A stretch of DNA of 64,000 nucleotides, from assembly GCA_965603075.1 (NCBI GenBank), contig CBFDBO010000007.1, forward strand, positions 62,001 to 126,000. Direction: 5' to 3'. The position numbers and the translations under genes are program-made. Source of the DNA: JABJOR01 sp965603075. GTDB lineage: Bacteria > Pseudomonadota > Alphaproteobacteria > Rhodospirillales > Casp-alpha2. The notes beneath the pieces were generated by a model. That model was not told the origin of the DNA. It ran no database searches and saw only the letters and a list, made by a program, of their open reading frames with translations. Shown here one piece after another: positions 45,168-54,244 of the stretch (the first letter of the stretch is position 1; the number at the start of each line of letters is the position of its first letter).

Positions 45168-46091
45168 TCAGTGGCCCCCGCCAAGAATTTTATCAAGTTT
45201 TAACAGCTTTGAAGATACGAACAGAATGCTCATTGTGATAACCAACAGAACCACACCCAGTGCGCTTGCCGCACCCCAGTTAAAGAAGAGTTCGATATTA
45301 TTGGTGATCTGCATGGATACCATAATGACTTTGCCGCCACCAAGCACCGCTGGGGTAACATAAAACCCGAGACACAGCACAAAGACGATCAGCGTTCCGG
45401 CGAATAACCCAGGCAAGGAAAGTGGAAAAAATACCTGCCAAAATGATTGTGATGGTGTCGCGCCTAAATTGGAAGAGGCCTTCATGTAATCTTGATTAAT
45501 TGCTTTCATGGAACCATAAACGGGCAAGATTAAAAATGGCACCATAATATGGACCATCCCGATCAGGGTTCCCGATAGATTATGAACCAGCTTAATCGGG
45601 TCATCCCATAACCCCGCATCAATACCCCAAGTATTGATTAATCCCTTGCGTTGTAAAAGAACAAGCCATGCATATGTACGGACCAGTAACGATGTCCAAA
45701 AGGGCAAAAGCACCGTCAGCATACATATATTAGCAATTTTTGATGGTAGCTGCGACAGGAAATAGGCCAGCGGATAACCTATCAGGATGCAAATGCCTGT
45801 TGTATAGACACTAACCTTGAACGTCGTCATGAAGATTCGAGCATAGGATTTACTCTCGATCATGCGGGCATAATTTTCAAAAGAAAAACTGCCATCGTCA
45901 GCGAGGAAAGACAGATAGAAAAGCCAGGTAACTGGCAAGACCATAATGATTATGACGGTGATGACCGCCGGGGCCGTTAATCCCAGCAGCATCCACCGCT
46001 CTCGTATTGCATTACGAAGCAAGCCCGCTTCATTTGGGCGAGAGGCTGTTTCGGACACGGTCTCAGACACGGTTTGGGACAGTGTATTCAC
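45168..46091 (-). CDS. ABC transporter permease, PotB-like
   Basis: A 307-residue permease with six main helices after a soluble N-terminal stretch rich in Thr and Ser. The EAA loop KASSNLGATPSQSFWQVFFP lies near residue 200-220. The ATG overlaps the stop of the ATPase gene by four bases (46088-46091), so the two are translationally coupled. It pairs with the PotC-like permease to form the membrane channel. Confidence 0.9.
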   Translation of the reverse strand: MNTLSQTVSETVSETASRPNEAGLLRNAIRERWMLLGLTAPAVITVIIIMVLPVTWLFYLSFLADDGSFSFENYARMIESKSYARIFMTTFKVSVYTTGICILIGYPLAYFLSQLPSKIANICMLTVLLPFWTSLLVRTYAWLVLLQRKGLINTWGIDAGLWDDPIKLVHNLSGTLIGMVHIMVPFLILPVYGSMKAINQDYMKASSNLGATPSQSFWQVFFPLSLPGLFAGTLIVFVLCLGFYVTPAVLGGGKVIMVSMQITNNIELFFNWGAASALGVVLLVITMSILFVSSKLLKLDKILGGGH

Positions 46092-47185
46092 CGCGCACTC
46101 TCCTGAGCTGTTTCATCAGGAACGATAACCGTATCGTCACGGTGCATCCCAACATTCAGTTCATCACCGATATTAATATCATGCAGCATTTCATCTATTC
46201 GTGTTCCACTGCGAAGGATCAACTCTGTCCCATCTTTCAGTTTCACATATACCAACGCTGTATCACCTTGATAAACAACCTCGCTCACATGTCCGGTAAA
46301 GACGTTTGTATCTGGTGGTGTCTCGCCAATGATCGGTACCAGACGTTCCGGTCTTACGACCAGAATGGACTTTTGGCCTTCTTGTGGATGAGTAGAGGAA
46401 ACAATTGGCCGATTGTCATACTGCAGTTTGTCACCACTGCCGCTTAAGTTCAGAAATGTGGATTCACCAATAAAGTCCGCAACAAATTTGTTGGCGGGGT
46501 TATTGTAAATTTCTTTCGGCGTTGCAAGCTGCATCAGCTTGCCTTCATTAATGACGGCAATTCGATCGGACATGGTCAGGGCTTCACGTTGATCGTGGGT
46601 AACATAAACTGTCGTCATACCAAGCTTTTCATGCATATGACGCAGTTCAATCTGCATATGGTCCCGTAATTTTTTATCAAGAGCTGAAAGCGGTTCGTCC
46701 ATCAAGACAATGCGGGGCCTGAAGACAATAGCACGAGCCAGAGCGACACGTTGTTTCTGGCCACCGGATAATTGATTGATCTGGCGTTCGCCATAGCCGC
46801 CGAGTTGTACGGTCTCAAGAGCTTGCTCAACACGCTCGGCGATTTCACTCTTTTGAATTTTTCGCAATTTTAGTGAGTAACCTATATTTGCAGCAACGCT
46901 CATATGCGGAAACAAAGCATAATTCTGAAAAACCATTCCCACATTGCGTAAGTGCGGCGGTTTTAAAATAACTTCTTCATCACCAAACTTAACGCTACCA
47001 CAATCCGGACGGGTGAACCCCGCCAGAGCCATCAATAGTGTCGTCTTGCCGGAACCGGAAGGACCGAGAAGTGTTAGAAATTCCCCGCTCTTTACCTGCA
47101 AGTCTACATTATCAAGTGCATAAACTTCACCATAGGTTTTTGTAATTCCGGAAATTGTGATCGGCAGCGATTCTGCTTCAGACAT
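46088..47185 (-). CDS. ABC transporter ATP-binding protein, PotA-like
   Basis: Cytosolic ATPase subunit of 365 residues. Walker A GPSGSGKTT is near residue 41-49, the Q loop is in VFQNYALFPHM, the ABC signature is LSGGQKQRVALARA, and Walker B is VLMDEPLSALD. The C-terminal region (about 245-355) is a TOBE-type regulatory domain as in PotA, UgpC and CysA relatives. It is separated from the binding-protein gene by a strong hairpin, which should lower its expression relative to that gene. Confidence 0.93.
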   Translation of the reverse strand: MSEAESLPITISGITKTYGEVYALDNVDLQVKSGEFLTLLGPSGSGKTTLLMALAGFTRPDCGSVKFGDEEVILKPPHLRNVGMVFQNYALFPHMSVAANIGYSLKLRKIQKSEIAERVEQALETVQLGGYGERQINQLSGGQKQRVALARAIVFRPRIVLMDEPLSALDKKLRDHMQIELRHMHEKLGMTTVYVTHDQREALTMSDRIAVINEGKLMQLATPKEIYNNPANKFVADFIGESTFLNLSGSGDKLQYDNRPIVSSTHPQEGQKSILVVRPERLVPIIGETPPDTNVFTGHVSEVVYQGDTALVYVKLKDGTELILRSGTRIDEMLHDINIGDELNVGMHRDDTVIVPDETAQESAR

Positions 47186-47228
47186 AATAAATCTCGCCCG
47201 TCAGTCATATTTTTATTTTTAAGAAAAA

Positions 47229-47256
47229 TTGGGCGGTGCCCTTAGACACCGCCCAA
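47229..47256 (-). terminator. Hairpin between binding-protein and ATPase genes of the ABC transporter
   Basis: TTGGGCGGTG and CACCGCCCAA form a perfect 10-bp GC-rich stem with an 8-base loop, followed on the minus strand by TTTTTCTT. It is a good intrinsic terminator 11 bases after the binding-protein stop. As the permease genes continue on the same strand, it probably acts as a partial terminator or mRNA stabiliser that gives more binding protein than membrane components. Confidence 0.85.
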
Positions 47257-47267
47257 AATAGTGAGAC

Positions 47268-48359
47268 TTACTCTGTCAGCATATCCTGGAACATGGCTGA
47301 AGCTTTTTTATCAAAACGAGCATACCACGCCAGACCTTCTTCATCTACAGTGAGCTGTTGAGCAGCGTTATCAGGGTGGGATGGCAAGGAACGGGCTAGA
47401 GCCTCATCAATAACTCCCAGATCGAAGGCAGCTTTGTTGGCCGGGCCATAGGTTATATACAATGGCAAATTAGCCTGCATCTCAGCGCTACTGATTTTAT
47501 TCAGGAACTTCATGGCTAGATCCTTGTTTGGTGCACCTTTTGGAATGGCAAAGCAATCAAAGTCCAGCAATCCATCTTCAAAAGTATAGGATACTTTTGC
47601 GCCATCTTTCTTGGCAACATCAAAGCGGCCATTCCAGCCAGAGGTCATATCGACTTCGCCATCTTTCATCAATTGCGCGTGTTGAGCACCGGATTTCCAC
47701 CAGACAGCAACATGAGGTTTGATTTCACGCAACTTGTTGATGGCGCGCTCAAGACCTGCTTCGGTAGAGAGGGTTTTATAAACCTGATCGCGCGGAACGC
47801 CATCGGCCATCAGAGCAAATTCTACATTGCCACTGAACTTATTACGCAAGGAGCGGGCGCCCGGAAATTTCTCAACATCCCAGAAATCAGCCCACGTTTG
47901 GGGACCGTTCTCACCATATGTGTCGGTATTCCATGCTGCAACGGAGGAAAACACATCACTGCCCACACAATAATCATTAAACATTCCAGGATAGAACGTG
48001 GATACGTCAACGATATTGTAATCAATTGGCTCCAGAATACCTTCCGCACCAGCGCGTGCGGCACCGGTTGCACCGGATACGACGAGATCCCAACCGACGG
48101 CGCCGGCTTTCACTTTAAGGCGGACATCAGACATGCCACCGAAAGTTTCTTCGATAACGGTGATACCCATTTCTTTTCCACCAGGAATAAATAGCGCTTT
48201 ACTCTGAGCGTCCTGATAAGCCCCTCCCCATGATGCAATCGATACAGAATCAGCGGCTTGTGACGTTCCTGCCAGTGCGGTTGACAATACAATTCCGGTT
48301 GCCACGGCTGTTGCTTTTTTAATAAAACTCTGACGATTTATTTTATAACTTTTTCCCAT
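47268..48359 (-). CDS. Extracellular solute-binding protein, PotD-like
   Basis: Periplasmic binding protein of the spermidine/putrescine family, 363 residues from the ATG at 48359, chosen because GAGGGA lies just before it; a longer frame to 48383 lacks a site. The signal peptide (KKATAVATGIVLSTALAG) ends near SQA at about residue 35. The mature start DSVSIASWGGAYQDAQ is typical of the PotD/opine-binding group, and GWNGRFDVAKKDG forms part of the binding cleft. It heads the transporter operon behind the DgcA-like gene. The Trp-rich segments (WWKSGAQHAQ) would suit a cationic or methylated amine ligand by cation-pi contacts, which is inference. Confidence 0.9.
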   Translation of the reverse strand: MGKSYKINRQSFIKKATAVATGIVLSTALAGTSQAADSVSIASWGGAYQDAQSKALFIPGGKEMGITVIEETFGGMSDVRLKVKAGAVGWDLVVSGATGAARAGAEGILEPIDYNIVDVSTFYPGMFNDYCVGSDVFSSVAAWNTDTYGENGPQTWADFWDVEKFPGARSLRNKFSGNVEFALMADGVPRDQVYKTLSTEAGLERAINKLREIKPHVAVWWKSGAQHAQLMKDGEVDMTSGWNGRFDVAKKDGAKVSYTFEDGLLDFDCFAIPKGAPNKDLAMKFLNKISSAEMQANLPLYITYGPANKAAFDLGVIDEALARSLPSHPDNAAQQLTVDEEGLAWYARFDKKASAMFQDMLTE

Positions 48360-48586
48360 TTTATTCCCTCTTCGGTTAAACACTTTAATAAAAATTTAGT
48401 TCTTACCTGCCAATAAACTTTAGTCTTCAACGTACTTTTCGCTCATAGTTGCGCAGTTTTTTATAGTTCCTCTAATATTGTAAATTTTACTGTAGATATT
48501 TAATTTTTTTTATTCAATAACTAAATAAACTTTATGTCAGATAATCAACTCATACCATCTTTAAGTTGCTAAGGTCGTCGGTTTTT

Positions 48587-50623
48587 CTAGATATCTTTAC
48601 AAAGCCGTAAAGCATCATATATGGCGGCGTGGATATTACGGCTGGAAACCGCGTCACCAATTCTGAATAATCTATACCCTTGAGTGTCCGGTGACGGCTG
48701 GGGGGTATTTGTTCTCAAGGCATCATAATCAATCGTGCCCTTGTTGATCGATGAGTCGCGCATTTCTTGGAATATATCATCAAAAGGAACCGTGCCGTGC
48801 TCAACGACCATATAGTCCACAGTGCGTTCGATCTGTGGTCCGCCGTATTCGTTACTAAATAAGGCTTTCAGTTTATTCCCTTGTTTGGTGACCGATTGCA
48901 AACGATGATCGGGTGTCAGGGTGACGCCTTTTTTGTAGAAATGCTCCATATAAATGGGGAAATTCAGCGTGCCCATTTCCACGGCGGGTGATCTATCGGG
49001 TGTTACAAATTCAACCGATATGTTTTTGTCATCCGATAAATAATCGGCGCAGGAGGGCCCTTGATGTTGGCCATTGTCATCGTAGACCAATACGCTGCCA
49101 GAGATTTGAGAACCGGCAAGAACATCCCAAACGCTCAGGCAATGTTCCCCCCCGTCGACATAATCGGTATCGGGTAATCCACCACTTGCGATGATAACCA
49201 CATCGGGGGTTTCTGCTTCAATGGATTGTTTATCGGCAAAAGTATTCCAACGGATATCCACACCAAGCTGATCAATTTGTAATTTCAGCCAATCCACAAT
49301 GCCAATTAAATCTTTACGCCAACTGGCTTTGGCCGCCAATACGATTTGTCCCCCAAGCTCGCCCGTGGCTTCAAACAAAACCACATCATGTCCGCGCATT
49401 GATGATACCCGCGCGGCTTCCATGCCCGCCGGACCACCGCCGACAATGACAATTTTTTGCTTGGGACCGTCTGATTTTTTAATCTGGTGCGGCATGGTGG
49501 CCTCTCGCCCCGTGGCAGGGTTATGGATGCACAATGTTTCGCCGCCTTCATAAATACGATCAAGGCAATACCCGGCACCGATACACGGGCGGATATTATC
49601 CTCATTCCCCGATTGCAATTTCTTGACGATGTGGGGATCGGCAATATGGGCACGTACCATGCCCACCATATCCAATAAGCCTTCCTCAATAGCGTACCGG
49701 GCGGATGATAGATCGGCGATGCGGCAAGCATGGAAAACCGGAACAGAAATTTTTGAACGAATGGAGCCAATCATAGAAACCCAAGGGGCCAGAGCAAAAT
49801 GCATGGCGGGGATGTGATAAGCCAGTTGATGATTGGTATCGATGCGGCCGATGTTTAAGGTCATGTAATCAATCATGCCCGTCTCGGAGATCACTTTTGC
49901 GGCCTCCGCACCTTCATCGAGATCGATACCGCCCTGCGTGCGTTCATTGAGCCCCTGCCGGATACCCAAAATAAAATCGGAACCCACGGCGTCGCGCATG
50001 GCCTCAATAACTTCCAACGTAAAACGCAATCTATTATCAAAAGACCCACCATATTCATCGGTTCTTATATTGCTTAAAGGCGAGAAGAATTGTTCTAGTA
50101 GATGACCATGTTGCAACACTTCACAGCCATCGAGCCCGCCGTCCTGACATCTTTTCGCAGCCTCAGCGTAGGCGCGACGAATGCGTTTGATATCATCCTT
50201 GTCCATTGCTTTGGGAAAACCCCGGTGGGCGGGTTCGCGTACCCGGCTGGGGGCGGTGACGGGCAACCAATCACCAGCGTTCCAAACCGTTCGCCGTCCC
50301 ATGTGCGTGACCTGGCAAATCAGGGCGCAATCATGTTTATGAATGCGGTCCGCGAACTCTTTAAAATAAGGAACAACACGATCATCCCCCACATAGAGCT
50401 GACCAAAGACCGAGGGACTGTCGGGGGAGATGTTTGATGATCCGCCAAACATGGTCATGGCAATGCCACCCTTGGCCTTTTCTTCATGGTACAATTGATA
50501 GCGTTCGGCGGGCATGCCATCCACAGGATACGAGGGGGCATGAGGTGTGGACATGATCCTGTTTTTCAAGGTTAAATGCTTTAATTTAAATGGCTGCAAT
50601 AAAATATCTTGTTTTTTAACCAT
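48587..50623 (-). CDS. DgcA/StcD-like demethylase (TMADH-type NADH:flavin oxidoreductase)
   Basis: Large flavoprotein of 678 residues from the ATG at 50623, which has GGGGGATAAG before it. The N-terminal half is an Old-Yellow-Enzyme TIM barrel with FMN (FKLKHLTLKNRIMSTPHAP; GLDGCEVLQHGHLLEQFFSP). The middle has the iron-sulfur region, and the C-terminal half has FAD/NAD Rossmann motifs (IVIVGGGPAGMEAARVSS near residue 393). Length and motifs agree with dimethylglycine or N-methylproline demethylases and trimethylamine dehydrogenase. In the Fe-S region the pattern is CIGAGYC with a further Cys twelve residues on, so the second Cys expected in trimethylamine dehydrogenase is Ala here. It lies directly upstream of the ABC transporter. 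Confidence 0.87.
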   Translation of the reverse strand: MVKKQDILLQPFKLKHLTLKNRIMSTPHAPSYPVDGMPAERYQLYHEEKAKGGIAMTMFGGSSNISPDSPSVFGQLYVGDDRVVPYFKEFADRIHKHDCALICQVTHMGRRTVWNAGDWLPVTAPSRVREPAHRGFPKAMDKDDIKRIRRAYAEAAKRCQDGGLDGCEVLQHGHLLEQFFSPLSNIRTDEYGGSFDNRLRFTLEVIEAMRDAVGSDFILGIRQGLNERTQGGIDLDEGAEAAKVISETGMIDYMTLNIGRIDTNHQLAYHIPAMHFALAPWVSMIGSIRSKISVPVFHACRIADLSSARYAIEEGLLDMVGMVRAHIADPHIVKKLQSGNEDNIRPCIGAGYCLDRIYEGGETLCIHNPATGREATMPHQIKKSDGPKQKIVIVGGGPAGMEAARVSSMRGHDVVLFEATGELGGQIVLAAKASWRKDLIGIVDWLKLQIDQLGVDIRWNTFADKQSIEAETPDVVIIASGGLPDTDYVDGGEHCLSVWDVLAGSQISGSVLVYDDNGQHQGPSCADYLSDDKNISVEFVTPDRSPAVEMGTLNFPIYMEHFYKKGVTLTPDHRLQSVTKQGNKLKALFSNEYGGPQIERTVDYMVVEHGTVPFDDIFQEMRDSSINKGTIDYDALRTNTPQPSPDTQGYRLFRIGDAVSSRNIHAAIYDALRLCKDI

Positions 50624-50748
50624 CTTATCCCCCACTATTCCCATAATCGCTAAGGTTCTAATTCATAGTCTAATTCACATTCTATTTCACAGTACGGACA
50701 AGTTATCGTAAATTCCACAATAATGATGATAAAAATTTGGAGTAACCC

Positions 50749-51624
50749 ATGAAATTATCCGGCGTTCACACCCCAATCGTCACCCCTTTTCACCAAGATG
50801 GCTCAATCGATTATCGGTCCTTAGAAAAGGTCATTGAATTTCAGTTAAAAAACGGGGCGAGTGGTATCATACCCGGTGGTTCAACGGGTGAGTTTTACGC
50901 TATGACCCCAGAAGAACGCCACGACCTAAACGCATTTGTAAAAAATGCCGTTGGCAACAGAGCGGTCTTAATTGCAGGGGCAAATGCAACGACCACGGAA
51001 GACGTTATCAGTTATTGTCAGGACGCCGAAAATTTAGGCTATGACGGGGTTATGTTAGCGCCGCCTTATTACTCGCTGCCCGCCCCAGACGAGCTTCTCA
51101 AACATTTTAAGTTGGTCTTGGAAAACATGGGACTGCCGCTTGTGCTCTATAATTTTCCCGGACGGGCAGGGGTGGAAATTGGCTATGATGTGTTGGACGG
51201 ATTGGCCGATCACCCTCAATTGGTTGCCATTAAAGAAAGCTCGGGTGATCTATCGCGGGTTATAACAATCCGCAATGATTACCAAGGATCAATTCAATTG
51301 GTCTGTGGATCAGACGACCAAGCCTATGATTATTTTGCTTGGGGCGTTGAAGCGTGGATTGCCGGTGGCGCAAATGCCGCGCCCGCCGAACATAGCGCAA
51401 TCATCGACGCCGCGGTTCAGGGTAATCTTTTGGAAGCGCGCGATCATATGGATAAATTGATGCCTTATTTGCTAAACATTGAAAGTGGCAAGTATGTGCA
51501 AAAGGTCAAATACGCCATGGAATTGGCGGGTGTTCCCTGCGGCCCGACACGCGCCCCCATGATGGCATTAAGCGAGGTAGAGAAAGCTTCTGTTCAGGCT
51601 GATTTCAGTGTTATGAAAGAGTAG
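50749..51624 (+). CDS. Dihydrodipicolinate synthase / N-acetylneuraminate lyase family aldolase
   Basis: Class I aldolase of the DapA family, 291 residues, TIM barrel. GGSTGEFYAMTPEER contains the substrate-carboxylate loop, the proton-relay Tyr is in VLYNFPGRAG (about residue 137), and the Schiff-base Lys is in VAIKESSGDLSR (about 162). The position in a catabolic region, not near lysine genes, suggests a keto-acid or amino-sugar lyase instead of biosynthetic DapA. It is divergent from the DgcA-like gene. The last four codons are duplicated at the end (see the repeat entry). A GGAG site precedes the ATG. Confidence 0.88.
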   Translation: MKLSGVHTPIVTPFHQDGSIDYRSLEKVIEFQLKNGASGIIPGGSTGEFYAMTPEERHDLNAFVKNAVGNRAVLIAGANATTTEDVISYCQDAENLGYDGVMLAPPYYSLPAPDELLKHFKLVLENMGLPLVLYNFPGRAGVEIGYDVLDGLADHPQLVAIKESSGDLSRVITIRNDYQGSIQLVCGSDDQAYDYFAWGVEAWIAGGANAAPAEHSAIIDAAVQGNLLEARDHMDKLMPYLLNIESGKYVQKVKYAMELAGVPCGPTRAPMMALSEVEKASVQADFSVMKE

Positions 51625-51636
51625 ATGAAAGAGTAA
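51613..51636 (+). repeat. Twelve-base tandem duplication over the stop codon of the DapA-family gene
   Basis: ATGAAAGAGTAG is followed directly by ATGAAAGAGTAA. The first copy ends the gene (Met-Lys-Glu-stop); the second lies in the same frame and ends in another stop. It is a recent-looking replication slip with little coding effect. Confidence 0.9.
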
Positions 51637-51637
51637 A

Positions 51638-51889
51638 TCATCCACCCTTAAGCGGTGGCATAAACGACATCTTGTCACCGTCTTCTAGGGCATGACTGTC
51701 GTGTTTAGAAGGGGGGAGGGCCGATCCGTTGATGACGATCAAACATCGACCTTCCGTTGGGGCACCAATATGACGGATTACGTCTATCGGTGTTGCCCCA
51801 TCCGGAACCTCAATTTCGGCTGTATTACCTTTTGTGCCAGCGGGCAAATATTTAGTCAAAAGACCCGCTGTTTTTAAACTGATCTTCAA
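51638..51889 (-). CDS. MoaD/ThiS-family sulfur carrier protein
   Basis: An 83-residue ubiquitin-like protein ending in Gly-Gly (MPPLKGG), the site that is adenylated and thiocarboxylated in MoaD. The core reads IEVPDGATPIDVIRHIGAP and LIVINGSALPPSKH, typical of the fold. It starts six bases after the aldehyde oxidoreductase gene on the same strand. Such MoaD-like proteins are commonly encoded with tungsten-type aldehyde oxidoreductases and provide dithiolene sulfur for the pyranopterin cofactor. A dedicated role for this enzyme is thus likely. Confidence 0.88.
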   Translation of the reverse strand: MKISLKTAGLLTKYLPAGTKGNTAEIEVPDGATPIDVIRHIGAPTEGRCLIVINGSALPPSKHDSHALEDGDKMSFMPPLKGG

Positions 51890-51895
51890 TTGAGC

Positions 51896-53719
51896 CTACA
51901 GCCCAAGCCGTTCGATGAGCTCATTTGTCAAGTTACCGTCTTCGGTCCAGCCGCGTGCTTTGTAGTATTGAGGCATCATAATCGATAGCTCATTGACTTT
52001 GCCTTTGGCAGAACCCGACGGTGCAGGTGTTTCAAGCAGACGCTTGGGCAATGTATCGTCCGCTGCGGTAAGACCCGCCGCCATGTTGAAGCGTCGTTCC
52101 AAGTTCCAAACCCGCTCGCCCGTTACCATCATCCGCTCTTCGTTCCATTCTGAAGGCAAAGCAGCATTCAGTAGAGCAAGATAATGATCGGTTTCCATAC
52201 CCGCGTCGCCTAGGAATAAACAAAGACCTGTGGAATCAATAGCGGCAACATGATCTTGAGAATTCTTACACGGTTCAGCTTTGCCGTTACCGCTAATGTC
52301 TTCCATGTCCTCATCAAATGTTGAGTGCTTTAAGTGACACGCACCCCGGTTGGACGTGGCGTAACCAAGCCCCATACCTTGTAGAGCCCGACTGTCATAT
52401 CCAGCGAACTCTTGGCCTTTGACGTGCATGGCAAGTTCTGGGTGACCATACTTTTCACACATTAATTTAGAGCCCAGAGCGAGAATTTTGCCAAAGCCTT
52501 CGCCCTTGCCGGTTTTTTCCGACATGATGGTCAAGGCTTCCGGGTTACCAAAGGAAAGATCAACACCGTCGGTATCTTTTGTGGTGATAACACCCATTTC
52601 AAATAGTTCCATAGCAGCGGCCAGCGTGCCACCGAATGAAATAGGATCAAATCCATGTTCATTGCTCATAAACCCTGCGTAGGTCAGCGCGTCAATGTCA
52701 TCGACACCAACCAAGGGACCAAACGCGTAGGCGGTTTCATATTCCAAACCGCCGGACGCTATTTTGTATTCTGGTTTATCGGCCACAGAGAAGTGGTCCT
52801 CATTTACATGGGCGATACGACCACAGGCGATAACACAGCCGAAACAAGCATTGTTGGTGACCATATTGCGGTGACCATCATCCTTGGTTTCCCACATGGC
52901 GGCGGTATTAATTTTATCGGTGCCTTCAAATTCGACAGCTTGGAAGTTCCGGGTCGGCAGACCACCAAATTCTTGCATCATATCAATCATGGCGTTGGTG
53001 CCAAGTTCGGTTAGCTCTTTACGGCCATCATTAATGGATAATGCCGCGTGGGATGTTTGAACCGCCTCCATAAATGCCGCTGGATCTTTTGGTGTCACAC
53101 CTTTTGTACCGCGAACGGCAATGGCTTTTAGGTTCTTAGATCCCATAACCGCGCCAACGCCAGAGCGTCCGGCGGCACGGTGCAGATCGTTTACCACGGC
53201 GGCGTACCGGCATTGGTTCTCACCCGCTTCGCCGATGGCAGCGACGCGTGTTAGGTTATCGTTATTTGTTGTTCTGAGCCATTCTTCGGTGTGCCAAACC
53301 GTGGTGCCCCAAATATCATCGGCGGGCAAAATTTCTACGGTGTCATCAACGATGTTCATGTAGACAGGCTTTGCAGAACGACCTTCAATGATAACCAGAT
53401 CATAACCCGCCAATTTAAGCTCAGCACCGAATTTACCACCCGAATTAGAACAGGCGATGGCATTGGTCAGAGGGCCTTTACACAGAACGGTATAACGCGC
53501 GCTTGTGGGTGCCATGGTTCCGGTGAGCGGCCCTGTGGCAAATATCAATACATTTTCTGGTCCCAGGGGATCAGCTTGTGGGTTCATATTCTCCCACAAG
53601 TATTTGGAGCCCAATCCGCGGCTGCCCATATAGCTTTCAGCCCATTCCATATTAAGTGGTTCAGGTGTTGCGGTTCCTGCTGTGAGGTTTACCCGTAAAA
53701 CGTTTCCCTGCCATGCCAT
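51896..53719 (-). CDS. aor: Aldehyde:ferredoxin oxidoreductase (tungsten type)
   Basis: A 607-residue enzyme of the AOR family, which oxidises aldehydes to acids with a tungsten bis-pyranopterin centre and one [4Fe-4S] cluster. The N-terminal AOR domain (GPLTGTMAPTSARYTVLCKG; SNSGGKFGAELKLAGYD) binds the pterin. The cluster ligands are visible as CFGCVIAC (C-x2-C-x3-C, about residues 294-301), with the fourth Cys in DSTGLCLFLGDAG near 505. Length and motifs are complete. It lies between a ferredoxin gene and a MoaD-like gene, forming a three-gene unit. The physiological aldehyde may come from the oxidation of amines or choline in neighbouring pathways, which is inference. Confidence 0.92.
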   Translation of the reverse strand: MAWQGNVLRVNLTAGTATPEPLNMEWAESYMGSRGLGSKYLWENMNPQADPLGPENVLIFATGPLTGTMAPTSARYTVLCKGPLTNAIACSNSGGKFGAELKLAGYDLVIIEGRSAKPVYMNIVDDTVEILPADDIWGTTVWHTEEWLRTTNNDNLTRVAAIGEAGENQCRYAAVVNDLHRAAGRSGVGAVMGSKNLKAIAVRGTKGVTPKDPAAFMEAVQTSHAALSINDGRKELTELGTNAMIDMMQEFGGLPTRNFQAVEFEGTDKINTAAMWETKDDGHRNMVTNNACFGCVIACGRIAHVNEDHFSVADKPEYKIASGGLEYETAYAFGPLVGVDDIDALTYAGFMSNEHGFDPISFGGTLAAAMELFEMGVITTKDTDGVDLSFGNPEALTIMSEKTGKGEGFGKILALGSKLMCEKYGHPELAMHVKGQEFAGYDSRALQGMGLGYATSNRGACHLKHSTFDEDMEDISGNGKAEPCKNSQDHVAAIDSTGLCLFLGDAGMETDHYLALLNAALPSEWNEERMMVTGERVWNLERRFNMAAGLTAADDTLPKRLLETPAPSGSAKGKVNELSIMMPQYYKARGWTEDGNLTNELIERLGL

Positions 53720-53770
53720 AATTTGCTCTCCGTAACTTTAACTTTGTATTTATTAAGTGTTTGCTTGTGA

Positions 53771-54244
53771 TCAGGCGGTGGCGCCAGTATCCGTACTGAT
53801 GGCCGTCGCGCGCATTTTGTCGATGCCCGTCCAGTTCGCATCACCGTAAGTGATTGCCCCTGTTGGGCACGCCGTTGCGCATTTTGGATCGCCACTGCAC
53901 AGATTGCATTTTACAACTTTGCCCGTGTTTTGATCAAAATTGATGGTGCCAAAGGGACACGCAATGGTGCAGACTTTACAGCCAACACATTTGTTATCGG
54001 CAACTTCAACCGCGCCGGTTTCACTATTGCGAGACAAAGCACTTGTGGGACAAGCCGTCATGCACCACGCCTCTGCACATTGGGTGCAGGTATAGGGAAT
54101 GGCCCGTTCATTATGTCCAATTTCAAAAATTTTAATGCGCGAACGTGCGGGGTTAAAAGCGTTGGTATGCTCAAAAGAACATGCCATTTCACATTGCAGA
54201 CAGCTTGTACACTTATCTGCGTCAATGATCAGAGACTTTTGCAC
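53771..54244 (-). CDS. Polyferredoxin-type 4Fe-4S electron-transfer protein
   Basis: A 157-residue iron-sulfur protein of the HycB/DmsB-like group with four Cys clusters: CTSCLQCEMAC (about 12-22), CTQCAEAWCMTACP (about 53-66), CVGCKVCTIACP (about 85-96), CNLCSGDPKCATACP (about 112-126). Four [4Fe-4S] centres are expected. It lies 51 bases upstream of the AOR gene on the same strand and is the probable electron acceptor of that enzyme. No signal peptide is present, so it is cytosolic. Confidence 0.9.
   Translation of the reverse strand: MQKSLIIDADKCTSCLQCEMACSFEHTNAFNPARSRIKIFEIGHNERAIPYTCTQCAEAWCMTACPTSALSRNSETGAVEVADNKCVGCKVCTIACPFGTINFDQNTGKVVKCNLCSGDPKCATACPTGAITYGDANWTGIDKMRATAISTDTGATA

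Noticed and set aside
47268..48359. Tat signal peptide in the PotD-like protein
   Set aside because: The n-region has NRQSFIKK but only one Arg, so it lacks the twin-arginine pair; a Sec signal is sufficient.
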